16,605 nucleotides of DNA from contig JACVCB010000017.1 in assembly GCA_016742255.1 (NCBI GenBank), positions 68,469 to 85,073 of the forward strand, given 5' to 3'. Below the pieces are notes generated by a model, which was not told where the DNA came from, searched no databases, and was given only the letters and a program-made list of their open reading frames with translations. This DNA comes from Leptospira sp. (GTDB lineage Bacteria; Spirochaetota; Leptospiria; Leptospirales; Leptospiraceae). Position numbers and translations under genes: made by a program. Shown here in pieces: positions 1 to 8,284 of the stretch (its first letter is position 1; the number at the start of each line of letters is the position of its first letter).

Positions 1-1001
1 TCGAAGTACTCTGCAATTTCTCTTTCACTGGTTAAGACTTCTGCATCATACTCAGGAAGACCGAGTACAGTTTTATAACGTTCCTTTTTTTGTCTTGGAA
101 GTTCCGGTAATGTTTTACGAATGTCCTCAATAAACGAATCCGAAATTTGGATCGTTGGTAAATCAGGTTCCGGAAAATAACGATAGTCATGGCTCATTTC
201 TTTGGAACGCATGGGAATCGTTTTGAGAAGAGTTGCATCCCAAAGTTTTGTCATTTGTTTGAATGACTCACCTCTAGAATAAACATCCTTTTGCCATTCC
301 ACTTCATAATCAATCGCTTGTTTTACTGCCTTAAACGAGTTGAGGTTTTTGATTTCAACTCGTGTACGAAATCCTTTTTCCCCTTTGGGACGAATGGATA
401 CATTGGCATCACAACGAAGGGAACCTTCTTCCATATTACAATCCGAAACTTGGATATATCGAAGTATGGTTTTTAATTCGTTTAAATAGGCATAAGCTTC
501 ATCAGAGGATCGAAGATCTGGTTCAGATACAATTTCAATTAGCGGAGTACCCGCGCGGTTATAATCCACGTAAGATCGATTGATGGATGGATCATGTGAG
601 TGGATGAGTTTTCCCGCATCTTCTTCCATATGGATCCGAGTAAGAGGAAGGAACTTTTCTTCCGTTTCGCCTTTCAATTGGATATGAATTCCACCTTTGG
701 TTGCATATGGTTTATCAAATTGCGAAATTTGGTACCCCTTAGGAAGGTCTGGATAAAAATAATTTTTACGATCAAATTTTGTGAATTGTGTAATTTCGCA
801 ACCGAGTGCCACACCTGCTCTCACTGCTTTTTCAAGCACAACTTCATTTAACACAGGCAAGGTGCCTGGAAGTGCAACACATAATGGAGAAATATGAGTA
901 TTGGGACTACCACCAAATTCGTTAGTGGCAGTGGAGAAAATTTTTGAATTGGTATTGAGCTGGACGTGAACTTCCAGACCGATGATGACTTCGTATTCCA
1001 T
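1..1001 (-). CDS. gatB: Aspartyl/glutamyl-tRNA(Asn/Gln) amidotransferase subunit B, 3' end beyond window
   Basis: GatB is the subunit of the GatCAB complex that binds misacylated tRNA and activates it with ATP, so that Glu-tRNA(Gln) or Asp-tRNA(Asn) can be amidated in the cytosol. I translated 333 codons by hand from the ATG at 1001-999; the frame stays open to the left edge. The start reads [17 protein letters not shown], with the family signature Glu10 and His12. Further family motifs follow: [46 protein letters not shown], and [19 protein letters not shown]. The full protein is normally about 480 residues, so roughly the last third (end of the cradle domain and the tRNA-binding tail) is missing here. 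No strong Shine-Dalgarno sequence is visible. The gene lies 58 bases after the hemerythrin gene on the same strand and could be read from it or from its own promoter. Confidence 0.95.
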   Translation of the reverse strand, partial: MEYEVIIGLEVHVQLNTNSKIFSTATNEFGGSPNTHISPLCVALPGTLPVLNEVVLEKAVRAGVALGCEITQFTKFDRKNYFYPDLPKGYQISQFDKPYATKGGIHIQLKGETEEKFLPLTRIHMEEDAGKLIHSHDPSINRSYVDYNRAGTPLIEIVSEPDLRSSDEAYAYLNELKTILRYIQVSDCNMEEGSLRCDANVSIRPKGEKGFRTRVEIKNLNSFKAVKQAIDYEVEWQKDVYSRGESFKQMTKLWDATLLKTIPMRSKEMSHDYRYFPEPDLPTIQISDSFIEDIRKTLPELPRQKKERYKTVLGLPEYDAEVLTSEREIAEYF

Positions 1002-1021
1002 GGTTTGGTAACAGGATTTTC

Positions 1022-1053
1022 ACGGAAAATGAACCTGGCAATTCAAATTCCGT
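1022..1053. other. Imperfect inverted repeat between hemerythrin gene and gatB
   Basis: The arms ACGGAAAATGAA (1022-1033) and TTCAAATTCCGT (1042-1053) pair at 10 of 12 positions around an 8-base loop. Read on the minus strand, the hairpin lies just after the hemerythrin stop codon and just before gatB. No T-run follows it in that direction, so it is not a standard intrinsic terminator. It could be a weak terminator or a processing site, or chance. Confidence 0.25.
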
Positions 1054-1059
1054 CAGTTT

Positions 1060-2163
1060 TTAATCCAAGGGGTCTGGGACCGTTTGTAATACCAATTTAT
1101 ATAGATTTTTTTGTTCTCTTGAGATCCCAATTTCCCCACTTTGGTGGAGTTTTTTGGTGAACTCGGAAAGTTCTCTCACCCTCGATTCAAATGCCAGACC
1201 AATTTTTTTATCTTCTAGCGCTATGTGTGAAAGTAACCAATTCCTAAGATCTTGCACCAAATGTAATCCCACTCGAGGATTTCCCAATTTATATTCATCA
1301 TTTCTCATTTTGATAAATTCAATAAAACGTTTGTGTTGGTTCATGTGTTGCACAACATCCGTATACCGAAAGTAACGCATTATTTTATCTTCCACACCAA
1401 AATGATCTTTTGTATACTCAATTGCTTCAGCGATCACTTTATGAAAAGTCTCACTGGAACCATCACCTAACTTCAAGGAATGATCCAATTCAACTATCAT
1501 CTTGAGTAACCAAATATGTTGTAAATCTATGATGGGTATACCGGTTGATAGATTATATGTTTTCCAAATATTCCGAATTTCTTGGATCGTATCTATCGCC
1601 TGTTCATGTAAAGAAATGTTTGTGGTATCGATTTGAACAATATTTTGGTAAATCAATAGTTGTTCTTTTGAAACCGGATACTTTCCAGACTTTAATAACT
1701 GATTACAATATGATTTTAAATCAAAATTAGATGCTTTAAAAAATTCTGCATAATCGGTATCATCATGTAAAATATGTTGGAATAACCATTTTTTCAGGAT
1801 CTGTAAAATTCCAAGAGCAGCCATCTGGCTATTTTTGGCTTCATAGTATTTTTCCGTTAGTCGCTCAACAAATTTCCTATGTCCAAGTACATGTTCTTTG
1901 AAATTAGGATAATTGAAATGTTCCAATATATCCTCCTCCAAAGCGAAATGTTCTGCCACATAATCCAAAGCCTTTCGAAAGGATGAATGAACATCGATAT
2001 CTGAATTTGTTTTCTCAGCCTCTACAATTTCTTCTTCTAACTCTAAAATGATATGCACAAGCCAAACATGTTGTAAGTCAATGATGGGAATGCCAAGATG
2101 AAAGGGTTCACTCAACCAAGTGATACGAAGAGAATCAAAATGCGCGGAAGAATCCTTTTGCAT
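1060..2163 (-). CDS. Tandem two-domain bacteriohemerythrin
   Basis: This is a soluble cytosolic protein with two hemerythrin domains, each expected to hold a non-haem di-iron site that binds O2 or NO. Numbering is from the upstream TTG at 2187, which would give 375 residues. Domain 1 has the complete ligand set His40, His80, Glu84, His99, His103, His138, Asp143. Domain 2 has His224, His262, Glu266, His281, His285, His321, Asp326. Both begin with the motif GIPIIDLQH. Each is followed by a similar helical tail (KSGKYPVSKEQ near 166-176, QSGEIGISREQ near 349-359), so the repeated unit is about 183 residues. I prefer the ATG at 2163 (367 residues): TTG at 2187 lies at or upstream of the transcription start implied by an FNR-like box at 2220-2233. 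The role (O2/NO sensing, storage or scavenging) is inferred from the family and the neighbouring NO genes. Confidence 0.85.
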   Translation of the reverse strand: MQKDSSAHFDSLRITWLSEPFHLGIPIIDLQHVWLVHIILELEEEIVEAEKTNSDIDVHSSFRKALDYVAEHFALEEDILEHFNYPNFKEHVLGHRKFVERLTEKYYEAKNSQMAALGILQILKKWLFQHILHDDTDYAEFFKASNFDLKSYCNQLLKSGKYPVSKEQLLIYQNIVQIDTTNISLHEQAIDTIQEIRNIWKTYNLSTGIPIIDLQHIWLLKMIVELDHSLKLGDGSSETFHKVIAEAIEYTKDHFGVEDKIMRYFRYTDVVQHMNQHKRFIEFIKMRNDEYKLGNPRVGLHLVQDLRNWLLSHIALEDKKIGLAFESRVRELSEFTKKLHQSGEIGISREQKNLYKLVLQTVPDPLD

Positions 2164-2219
2164 GATTCCACAAAATTCCGCCACCAAATGTTGTCACGGA
2201 AATTGAGGAAAATCCTAAG

Positions 2220-2233
2220 TTGATATTTATCAT
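2220..2233 (-). promoter_or_regulatory. FNR/DNR-type operator upstream of the hemerythrin gene
   Basis: The plus strand reads TTGATATTTATCAT, matching the FNR/DNR consensus TTGAT-N4-ATCAA at 9 of 10 arm positions. Its centre (2226.5) lies 63.5 bases upstream of the A of the ATG at 2163. If it acts at the usual -41.5 position, transcription would start near 2185 and leave a leader of about 22 bases. No convincing -10 hexamer is seen; CAACAT at 2193-2188 is the nearest candidate. The Crp/Fnr-family gene at 14305-14931 could encode the protein that binds here. Confidence 0.5.
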
Positions 2234-2303
2234 GACTTTAGAATCAAACAAAATTCGAAACCTGGGAACTCAGATGTATGTGATTCTAAGTCGAATTTGA
2301 GAA

Positions 2304-2330
2304 TCATCCCCGAGAATCGCTCGGGGATGA
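2304..2330 (-). terminator. Strong 11-bp perfect hairpin after the aldehyde dehydrogenase gene
   Basis: TCATCCCCGAG (2304-2314) and CTCGGGGATGA (2320-2330) form a perfect 11-bp, GC-rich stem with a 5-base loop, in otherwise AT-rich intergenic DNA. It starts 28 bases beyond the aldehyde dehydrogenase stop codon on the minus strand. A T-rich tail (CTTATGTTTTTG) follows only on the plus strand, so for minus-strand transcripts it may act as a Rho-type or 3'-end stabilising structure. It could instead be a dispersed palindromic repeat. Confidence 0.5.
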
Positions 2331-2357
2331 CTTATGTTTTTGAAAAGAATTTTTGTT

Positions 2358-3833
2358 TTATACAAAAAACTTTGTAGTGAGTTTCACCATAAGTCTCACA
2401 AAACCAGAGTAAGGTGGATACATCAATTTCGCGATCGAAGCTTTTGGTGTTTGTAAGACCGACCTTTCATGTGAAAAGGTTTTGAATCCAAAAACTCCAT
2501 GGTAACTTCCATGACCTGAATGGTTCACTCCACCGAACGGTAAATTTGGATTTACCAAGTGTAAAATGACATCATTGATCACTGCTCCACCTGAACTTGT
2601 TCTTCGGAGAACATACTTCGAAGTACTTCTTTTCTTTGTAAAAATATACAAAGCCAAAGGTTTTGGTCTTTCGTTGATTACGTGAATTGCTTCATCTAAT
2701 GTTTTATAAGTGACGATTGGAAGTAGTGGTCCAAAAATTTCATCTTCCATAATCTTTGCATCTAACGCAACATTGGTGAGAATTGTTGGTGCGATAAAGT
2801 TGTCAGAACTTCTAACTTCTCCACCGTACGCAATTTTTGCACCTTTTTTCACTGCATCATCGATATAGGAAGAAACTCTCGAAAAGTTTTTTGCATTTAC
2901 GATACGGCAAAAATCAGTACTTGCTGTAAAATTCTCAGGTTTGGATTTAAAGAAACTTTCAGTAGTTTCCTTTGCATGTTTTACAAATTCATCTATCTTC
3001 GATTCTGGAATGAGTAAATAATCAGGTGCCACGCATGTTTGTCCTGCATTGAGAAACTTACCCCACATAATTCGTTCAGCAGCCACTTTCATGTCAGCAT
3101 CTTCTGCGATAATGGAAGGTGATTTACCACCTAATTCCAATGTAACGCTAGTTAAATTTTTGGCAGCTGCCGCCATAACGATTTTTCCGACAGGTGTAGA
3201 TCCGGTGAAAAAGATATGATCAAATGGAATTTCAAGTAATGCAGTTGCAACACTCACATCACCTTCAAAAACCGCTACTTCCTCTTCAGAGAATACTTCA
3301 CCTAACATTAAGTTAATCACATTTGCTGTGTTGGGAGTAAACTCAGATGGTTTTAACATAACCGTATTTCCAGCTGCAATAGCAGCCGCAAGTGGTGCAA
3401 TTGCTAAATGGAATGGATAATTCCAAGGAGCAATGATGAGACAAACTCCTTTTGGTTCATAAACAATCCGACTTGTTGCTCCAAGAAGAGTTGGTGGAGT
3501 CATCACATTTTTCGGACGCATCCAATGTTTTACGTGACGAATCGCATCGTTAATTTCTGCAATTGTTGGTAAAATTTCTGTAATGTCCACTTCACCAGCA
3601 GATTTTCTAAAGTCTGAATGAAGTGCTTTTTGAATTTCAGTTTGGTACTTTAAGACAGCTGACTTTAATTTTTTAAGTTTAAGGATTCGAGTTTTAAAGT
3701 TCGTCAATCGAAGTTCGAGTGACTTTTTCTTTTGTGCATTAAAAATACGGTCTATGTCTTTTGGAGTAAAACTTTTGGTTTGGATGACGGCAGTGTTGCT
3801 TACATTGGCCGTGGAAAGAGTAGCTTGGGTCAT
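2358..3833 (-). CDS. NAD(P)-dependent aldehyde dehydrogenase, class-3-like
   Basis: It oxidises an aldehyde to the carboxylic acid with NAD(P)+; the substrate cannot be read from sequence, but class 3 members often take medium- or long-chain fatty or aromatic aldehydes. The 491 residues carry the complete catalytic set: APWNYPF with Asn138, MLKPSE with Lys161, GSTPVG (211-216), general base Glu233 in LELGGKSP, nucleophile Cys267 in GQTC, and EIFGP with Glu365. The tail has [12 protein letters not shown] (431-442) and YPPYSG (472-477) followed by a hydrophobic, basic end, as in membrane-associated class 3 enzymes. The first 35 residues look like a poorly conserved extension. The ATG is preceded by CGGAGA (3844-3839), a good ribosome binding site. 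It lies 85 bases downstream of a cyclase gene and may share its transcript. Confidence 0.93.
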   Translation of the reverse strand: MTQATLSTANVSNTAVIQTKSFTPKDIDRIFNAQKKKSLELRLTNFKTRILKLKKLKSAVLKYQTEIQKALHSDFRKSAGEVDITEILPTIAEINDAIRHVKHWMRPKNVMTPPTLLGATSRIVYEPKGVCLIIAPWNYPFHLAIAPLAAAIAAGNTVMLKPSEFTPNTANVINLMLGEVFSEEEVAVFEGDVSVATALLEIPFDHIFFTGSTPVGKIVMAAAAKNLTSVTLELGGKSPSIIAEDADMKVAAERIMWGKFLNAGQTCVAPDYLLIPESKIDEFVKHAKETTESFFKSKPENFTASTDFCRIVNAKNFSRVSSYIDDAVKKGAKIAYGGEVRSSDNFIAPTILTNVALDAKIMEDEIFGPLLPIVTYKTLDEAIHVINERPKPLALYIFTKKRSTSKYVLRRTSSGGAVINDVILHLVNPNLPFGGVNHSGHGSYHGVFGFKTFSHERSVLQTPKASIAKLMYPPYSGFVRLMVKLTTKFFV

Positions 3834-3918
3834 GGGAATCTCCGTATTACTGACTCTCGTTCAGTTAGAGAGGAAATTCAAGAACTTTTTCACCATTGAG
3901 GGCGAATCTATGTCTTTT

Positions 3919-6069
3919 TTATGCCAAAAACCCCTTCCCAAACCCAGGTGGTGGCCCATTTTGGATGTATTGTTTTGCCCGTTCTAAATAAAGGTTGGCT
4001 GCCTTATCTGAAGGATCTTGTTTCAAAACAGAAGTAAAACCTGATTCCGCTCCTTTAAAATCACCGTCCCAAAAAAGATTTACACTTTCTTCAAAAAGTT
4101 CTTTCGTTTGGATTTTTAAATGGAATGTTTCTTCCACTCCGTCAACTAACACCTGCGCAATTCCTATTAACTTCTGTTTGGCTGGAATTTTAATAAAATC
4201 CAATAATCTGTGTGGGTAAGAATCAGGTTCCTTTAATTCCAAAAGTGCATCTAAACTTAAAATGATTTTTGCTCCGTACTTTTTTGTCATTGATTCTAAT
4301 GAGTTGGCAACTCCCATTGAGTCAGACAGAACCGCTGATTCAATCCTTTGTTCTTCTCCAACAATCCCTAACATAAGTTCACCGAAGTGAATACCAACTC
4401 CGATTTGGATCTCACCAACTCGGTGGTCATGACTTTCTGCATTCCATTTCGCAATCGTTTTATGCATTTGGATCGCCGCAGACAGGGCATCTTCCGGCTC
4501 TTTTTCAAAAAGTGCAAAGATAGCATCTCCCACATATTTTTCGATAAATCCATTATGAGAACGAATGATAGGTCCAACTTGTCTTAGGTAATCATTCAAA
4601 AACAAAAACGTTTCTTCGGGACTCAGTGTTTCTGAAATTGCGGTAAAATCTCGGATATCAGAAGAAAGAACTGACATTTGTTTTACGATGAAATCTCCTC
4701 GTTTTACTCTAGAATCCACTTGTTTTGAAAAAAGTTGGATCAAACGTAAAGGAACAAATTTCGCATATACTTCGTTTGATGCTTCAAGGCGATTGTTTAC
4801 ATCAATCAATTCATTCGTTAGAGTATCCATAGAGGAATAAAAACGTGCATTGCGTCGAGCAAGTAGGATACTTTGAAACAAAAAGAAAACAAAAAGTGAA
4901 AATGGCATAAGAGGTTGTGCTTGAAACCAATAATTTCCTGCCATCAAATCATGAGTGGATCCTAACATTAAGATTAGTGATCCATAAAACACCAAACTGC
5001 TGTCACGTTTTCTTTGGCGATAAATTCGAAGGATTACATAAAAAGAACAAATACTAAAAAATAAAATAAATACTTGGGAAACAATATTAGTTGTAGTAAA
5101 CAATTTTGGATCTGTGAGCAAAATGAACAAAACATATGTTACACTAAAACTCCAACAAAACTTTAACATCCAATTTGGAACTTCTGATTTTCCAGGAAAC
5201 AAACTACGCAGATAACTTAAGAAAAAACAAACAAGTAGTGGAGCTGATGTATAATCCAATACCTGCATCCATTTCCAAGAAAAATCAGGAAATGCATACA
5301 CAATGTAAAAATTATCTAACACAACCAATCGTAAACCAGTGAACAAACAAAAAAGTGCAAAAAACAAAGAACTTTTCTCTTCTCTACGAAAGAAAAATAC
5401 TGTTAGTTGGTATAATGCCATTGTAAGCATTGCGCCAAAAACAAAAACTTCACCTGCAGAATAAATTAATGATTCATTCTGGATGACTTCTTTTGTACCA
5501 ATTTCAATTGGTTTGCGGTATCCTCCGCGTGCATGATGGAAATTACTTACAACATAGATGATTTCTTGTTCGTAGGATTCTGGTTGGAATGATACATATT
5601 GGATTTGGTATTTTGGTTTTGCCGAAATTTCATCCATACCAACAACACCAGAACTTGCTATTTTTTGCCGATTGATGTACAACTCATAAGCACTTGTCGC
5701 AGGTTGAACTCTCAAATAGTAACGAATGTTTGGATCAGGCACTTTAACTAACAATCGAAAGCTAGCGTATCCATCTCCACCTCCCCCTTCTGGACGGACA
5801 GAATTCCAAGACGAGGGAACTTTTACATATGTTTTCTGATTTGATTCAATTTTTTGAAATAAGGAATCTCCATACAATTCATTCCAATAAAATTCCCATT
5901 CCCCATTGAGTGAAATTTTTTTATGAGATTCCACATACACATCAGGGATTTCCAAATATCCAAGTTTTGCTTCTTTCGCATTACTATAATTACACGAGAA
6001 CTGGATAACGATTAGAAATAGTAACCCAAAGAATGGAAATGACATTGGAATTGGTTTTATTTTTCCCAT
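3919..6069 (-). CDS. 7TM receptor with class III cyclase domain, metal-binding (C1-like) half
   Basis: This is a 716-residue inner-membrane receptor. An N-terminal hydrophobic segment ends in a loose lipobox (IQFSC, Cys26). An exported beta-sandwich follows (LNGEWEFYW at 54-62, to about 190, with VSNFHHARGG at 174-183), then seven membrane segments (about 205-404), a short linker, a class III nucleotide cyclase domain (about 463-640) and a TPR-like tail (655-705). Both metal Asps are present: Asp471 in SSDIRDFT and Asp515 in EKYVGDAIFA. Lys511 is kept. The residues aligned with the adenine-selecting Thr and the transition-state Asn and Arg are Ala579, Gly586 and Ser590, so a homodimer should be inactive. 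The gene overlaps the upstream cyclase gene by 13 bases, and that product supplies the missing residues. Product type (cAMP) is inferred from the partner. The signal sensed is unknown. Confidence 0.85.
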   Translation of the reverse strand: MGKIKPIPMSFPFFGLLFLIVIQFSCNYSNAKEAKLGYLEIPDVYVESHKKISLNGEWEFYWNELYGDSLFQKIESNQKTYVKVPSSWNSVRPEGGGGDGYASFRLLVKVPDPNIRYYLRVQPATSAYELYINRQKIASSGVVGMDEISAKPKYQIQYVSFQPESYEQEIIYVVSNFHHARGGYRKPIEIGTKEVIQNESLIYSAGEVFVFGAMLTMALYQLTVFFFRREEKSSLFFALFCLFTGLRLVVLDNFYIVYAFPDFSWKWMQVLDYTSAPLLVCFFLSYLRSLFPGKSEVPNWMLKFCWSFSVTYVLFILLTDPKLFTTTNIVSQVFILFFSICSFYVILRIYRQRKRDSSLVFYGSLILMLGSTHDLMAGNYWFQAQPLMPFSLFVFFLFQSILLARRNARFYSSMDTLTNELIDVNNRLEASNEVYAKFVPLRLIQLFSKQVDSRVKRGDFIVKQMSVLSSDIRDFTAISETLSPEETFLFLNDYLRQVGPIIRSHNGFIEKYVGDAIFALFEKEPEDALSAAIQMHKTIAKWNAESHDHRVGEIQIGVGIHFGELMLGIVGEEQRIESAVLSDSMGVANSLESMTKKYGAKIILSLDALLELKEPDSYPHRLLDFIKIPAKQKLIGIAQVLVDGVEETFHLKIQTKELFEESVNLFWDGDFKGAESGFTSVLKQDPSDKAANLYLERAKQYIQNGPPPGFGKGFLA

Positions 6070-8171
6070 GCGGATACTCCATCCCAGTCTTCTCCAACAC
6101 CTGCTGATTGGTAGTATTCACACCTTTCGATATAAATCTTTGCGGCAATGTCATCTGGGTTGTTTGCATGGACTTCTCTAAATCCATTTAAAGCTGAATT
6201 AAAATCAGCACGTTCGTAATCAAAAATCGCTGCTTCAAATTGTTCCCTGTAGGCTATTTTTTGATCCGAGATAGAATCGATTCCTGGGATCAATACTTCG
6301 GCAATCATCACTGTTTCTTGTTTGCCTTTTACACGAACAAAATCTAAAATTCGATAGGGAATTGTATCTAAATCCTCATGTAACATCAGTGAAGTTAAAC
6401 TTACCAGAATCCTCGCATTGTATTTTTTTGTTAATCCTTGGATACGACTCGCCAAATTGACAGTATCTGATATCACAGTTGACTCGAGCCTTTCTTCTTC
6501 TCCCAAAATCCCAAGCATCGTATCCCCTGAGTGGATTCCTATCCCTGCATGTAATGGTAAATAACCAAAACCCCTTCTTCTCTCATTGTATTTTTCCAAT
6601 TCCCATTGGATATCTTCTGCAGCTTTGATCGAATTTTGTATCCCACCATCAAATAGTGCCATTACAGCACTACCAATGTATTTATCGATGAATCCATTAT
6701 TTTTACGTACACAAGGTCCAATACGTCCCAAATAAGAATTTGTAAATAAAATTCGGTTTTCCAGTGGAATGGAATAAATAATATCCCAATATTCCCAAAT
6801 ATCCGCGAACAAAACTGTCATCTCTCGCTCGCTACTGTCACCTAACTTTACTTCTTCGATACTTTCTTTTCCTAAATGAGTCAAAAAATCTCGTGGTATA
6901 AATTTTGCGTAAAATCGATTCGTTAATATAAATTGTTCATTAATAGATTCAAATTCTTCTTTCAGGAGAATTTTTTTGCGAACCGTTCTAGCCGTACGAA
7001 GTGTCACAATTGTGGACTGAACTCCAAAGAATAGAAATACTGCAATCTGTGATAAGGATGATTCACCTTCGCCTGTATAAGCGAGGAATACATCAAACAC
7101 AAATCCAAAAAATAAAATCAGATATCCTAAAAAGAAAATATGAGAATCGGGTAAACCTTTTGCCACCATTTGGTATAATCGGATTCCAAGAAAAACTGCG
7201 TATACAATCCCTAATACTTGGAATACGACTTCAAATTCTGTATAAAACTCTGGTTTGATGATGAGTCCATATACCAAAATAAACTGAACAAAAGCACTAA
7301 AATAACGAATGAGTCTCGTTTCGATAAAACGTGGGAAAAGACCGTCAACAAACCATAAAAACAAAATTCCCAAAACAAATACGGATGCATACTCTACATA
7401 GATAACAAGTTCCCAAGGTATGTTTGGAAACATCGCATAAATGGTTTTACTTCCTACAAACGGTAACCGAAAGGCAAACACCAAACAAAAGAATCCAAAA
7501 TAAAATGCTTCTCTTTGTTTATTCCGATAGAAAAACAAAATAAAATGATACAATCCAAACATAAACAAGGCACCAGTCAGTGCAATGTCCATTGTACTCT
7601 CAGCTAAAATATAGTTTTGTACGGTTTCGGCAGTTCCAAAAATAGGTGCATTTGGTAATCCACCTTCCTTGTGATGGAAATTACTCACTTCGATTTTGAT
7701 TTGGATGTGGTCCTTAGTGACAAATGTAAAACTTTGTCCTTGTGCAGAAGGAATAGTTGTCTTTTTATCTTCACCTGGAAATCCAGAGAGCAATACCCGA
7801 TTACCTGCTGTTATACGATAACTCGTCCTCACTTCCGGAAGGTACAATGAATAAATTTGTGATTCATCGGGGAGTAAAATATCAAGAATGTAAGTTCCAT
7901 ACCCTTTCCCATCGATCATATTCGAACGTAAGGGAACATCATTCCAAAGTGATGGTACGGGTAACAGGGTATAACTGGTATCAGGTGCCAATTCCCCCAA
8001 TGTATGAGGATAAAATTTCCATTCCCCTTGTAGTTTGATGGCCTTTCCTGTTTTCCATGGGAAGGAACGAAGGTCGAGTGTTCCAGACGTAACTTCCTTA
8101 GAAGGAGTCACAAGTTGGCATGCCACTGTGAGGAAAACGAGGCAAAGAGTGATACGATTGAAAAGGGTCAT
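6057..8171 (-). CDS. 7TM receptor with class III cyclase domain, catalytic (C2-like) half
   Basis: This 704-residue receptor has the same plan as its downstream neighbour: signal peptide with lipobox LTVAC (Cys18), exported beta-sandwich (LQGEWKFYP at 47-55, VSNFHHKEGG at 162-171), seven membrane segments (about 193-392), cyclase domain (about 449-626) and TPR-like tail (640-690). The cyclase domain keeps Lys497 and Thr565 (adenine-selecting in bacterial class IIIb enzymes) and the transition-state pair Asn572 and Arg576 in DTVNLASR. The first metal Asp is present (Asp457, FADIWEYW). The second is replaced by Ser501 in DKYIGSAVMA (codon AGT at 6671-6669). This is the same substitution as in the mammalian C2 domain (IGS in place of IGD). 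A homodimer should lack a complete metal site. The ATG follows AAGGAT at good spacing. Its stop overlaps the next start by 13 bases, which favours coupled, balanced synthesis of the two proteins. Confidence 0.87.
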   Translation of the reverse strand: MTLFNRITLCLVFLTVACQLVTPSKEVTSGTLDLRSFPWKTGKAIKLQGEWKFYPHTLGELAPDTSYTLLPVPSLWNDVPLRSNMIDGKGYGTYILDILLPDESQIYSLYLPEVRTSYRITAGNRVLLSGFPGEDKKTTIPSAQGQSFTFVTKDHIQIKIEVSNFHHKEGGLPNAPIFGTAETVQNYILAESTMDIALTGALFMFGLYHFILFFYRNKQREAFYFGFFCLVFAFRLPFVGSKTIYAMFPNIPWELVIYVEYASVFVLGILFLWFVDGLFPRFIETRLIRYFSAFVQFILVYGLIIKPEFYTEFEVVFQVLGIVYAVFLGIRLYQMVAKGLPDSHIFFLGYLILFFGFVFDVFLAYTGEGESSLSQIAVFLFFGVQSTIVTLRTARTVRKKILLKEEFESINEQFILTNRFYAKFIPRDFLTHLGKESIEEVKLGDSSEREMTVLFADIWEYWDIIYSIPLENRILFTNSYLGRIGPCVRKNNGFIDKYIGSAVMALFDGGIQNSIKAAEDIQWELEKYNERRRGFGYLPLHAGIGIHSGDTMLGILGEEERLESTVISDTVNLASRIQGLTKKYNARILVSLTSLMLHEDLDTIPYRILDFVRVKGKQETVMIAEVLIPGIDSISDQKIAYREQFEAAIFDYERADFNSALNGFREVHANNPDDIAAKIYIERCEYYQSAGVGEDWDGVSAWEK

Positions 8172-8232
8172 CCCTATCCTTCAGAGACATTTCAGACCCT
8201 TATTTGGAAAGGAAGTTTTCAAAATGAAAAAA

Positions 8233-8260
8233 ATAATATTTTTTGGTTTGTACGAAGCAA
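8233..8260 (-). promoter_or_regulatory. Candidate promoter for the cyclase pair
   Basis: On the minus strand, TTGCTT (8260-8255) and TATTAT (8238-8233) are separated by 16 bases, giving a start near 8226 and a leader of about 55 bases ending in AAGGATAGGG before the ATG. The -10 is good and the -35 is weak (3 of 6). It overlaps the candidate plus-strand promoter for fliG. Confidence 0.35.
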
Positions 8261-8275
8261 TGAGTAAGCTATTAT
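8248..8275 (+). promoter_or_regulatory. Candidate promoter for the fliG-fliH-receptor operon
   Basis: TTGTAC (8248-8253) and TATTAT (8270-8275) lie 16 bases apart. The start would fall near 8282, only a few bases before the fliG ATG at 8285, so the message would be nearly leaderless. This fits the absence of a Shine-Dalgarno sequence there. No sigma-28-type flagellar promoter was recognised. The -35 match is weak. Confidence 0.3.
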
Positions 8276-8284
8276 GTCACCTAA

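Noticed and set aside
2164..2187. TTG at 2187 as the hemerythrin start, adding eight residues
   Set aside because: It has no ribosome binding site and lies at or upstream of the start point implied by the FNR-like box. The ATG at 2163 keeps the whole domain.
3849..3872. Interleaved 5-bp stems (ACTGA/TCAGT and CTCTC/GAGAG) just upstream of the dehydrogenase ribosome binding site, suggesting a pseudoknot
   Set aside because: On the transcribed strand the two 3' arms are directly adjacent, leaving no loop to cross the first stem, so an H-type pseudoknot is not feasible. Single 5-bp stems are expected by chance.
6057..6069. The 13-base overlap of the two cyclase genes as a broken single gene or frameshift
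   Set aside because: Each protein has its own complete signal peptide, receptor, membrane, cyclase and tail regions, so these are two whole genes.
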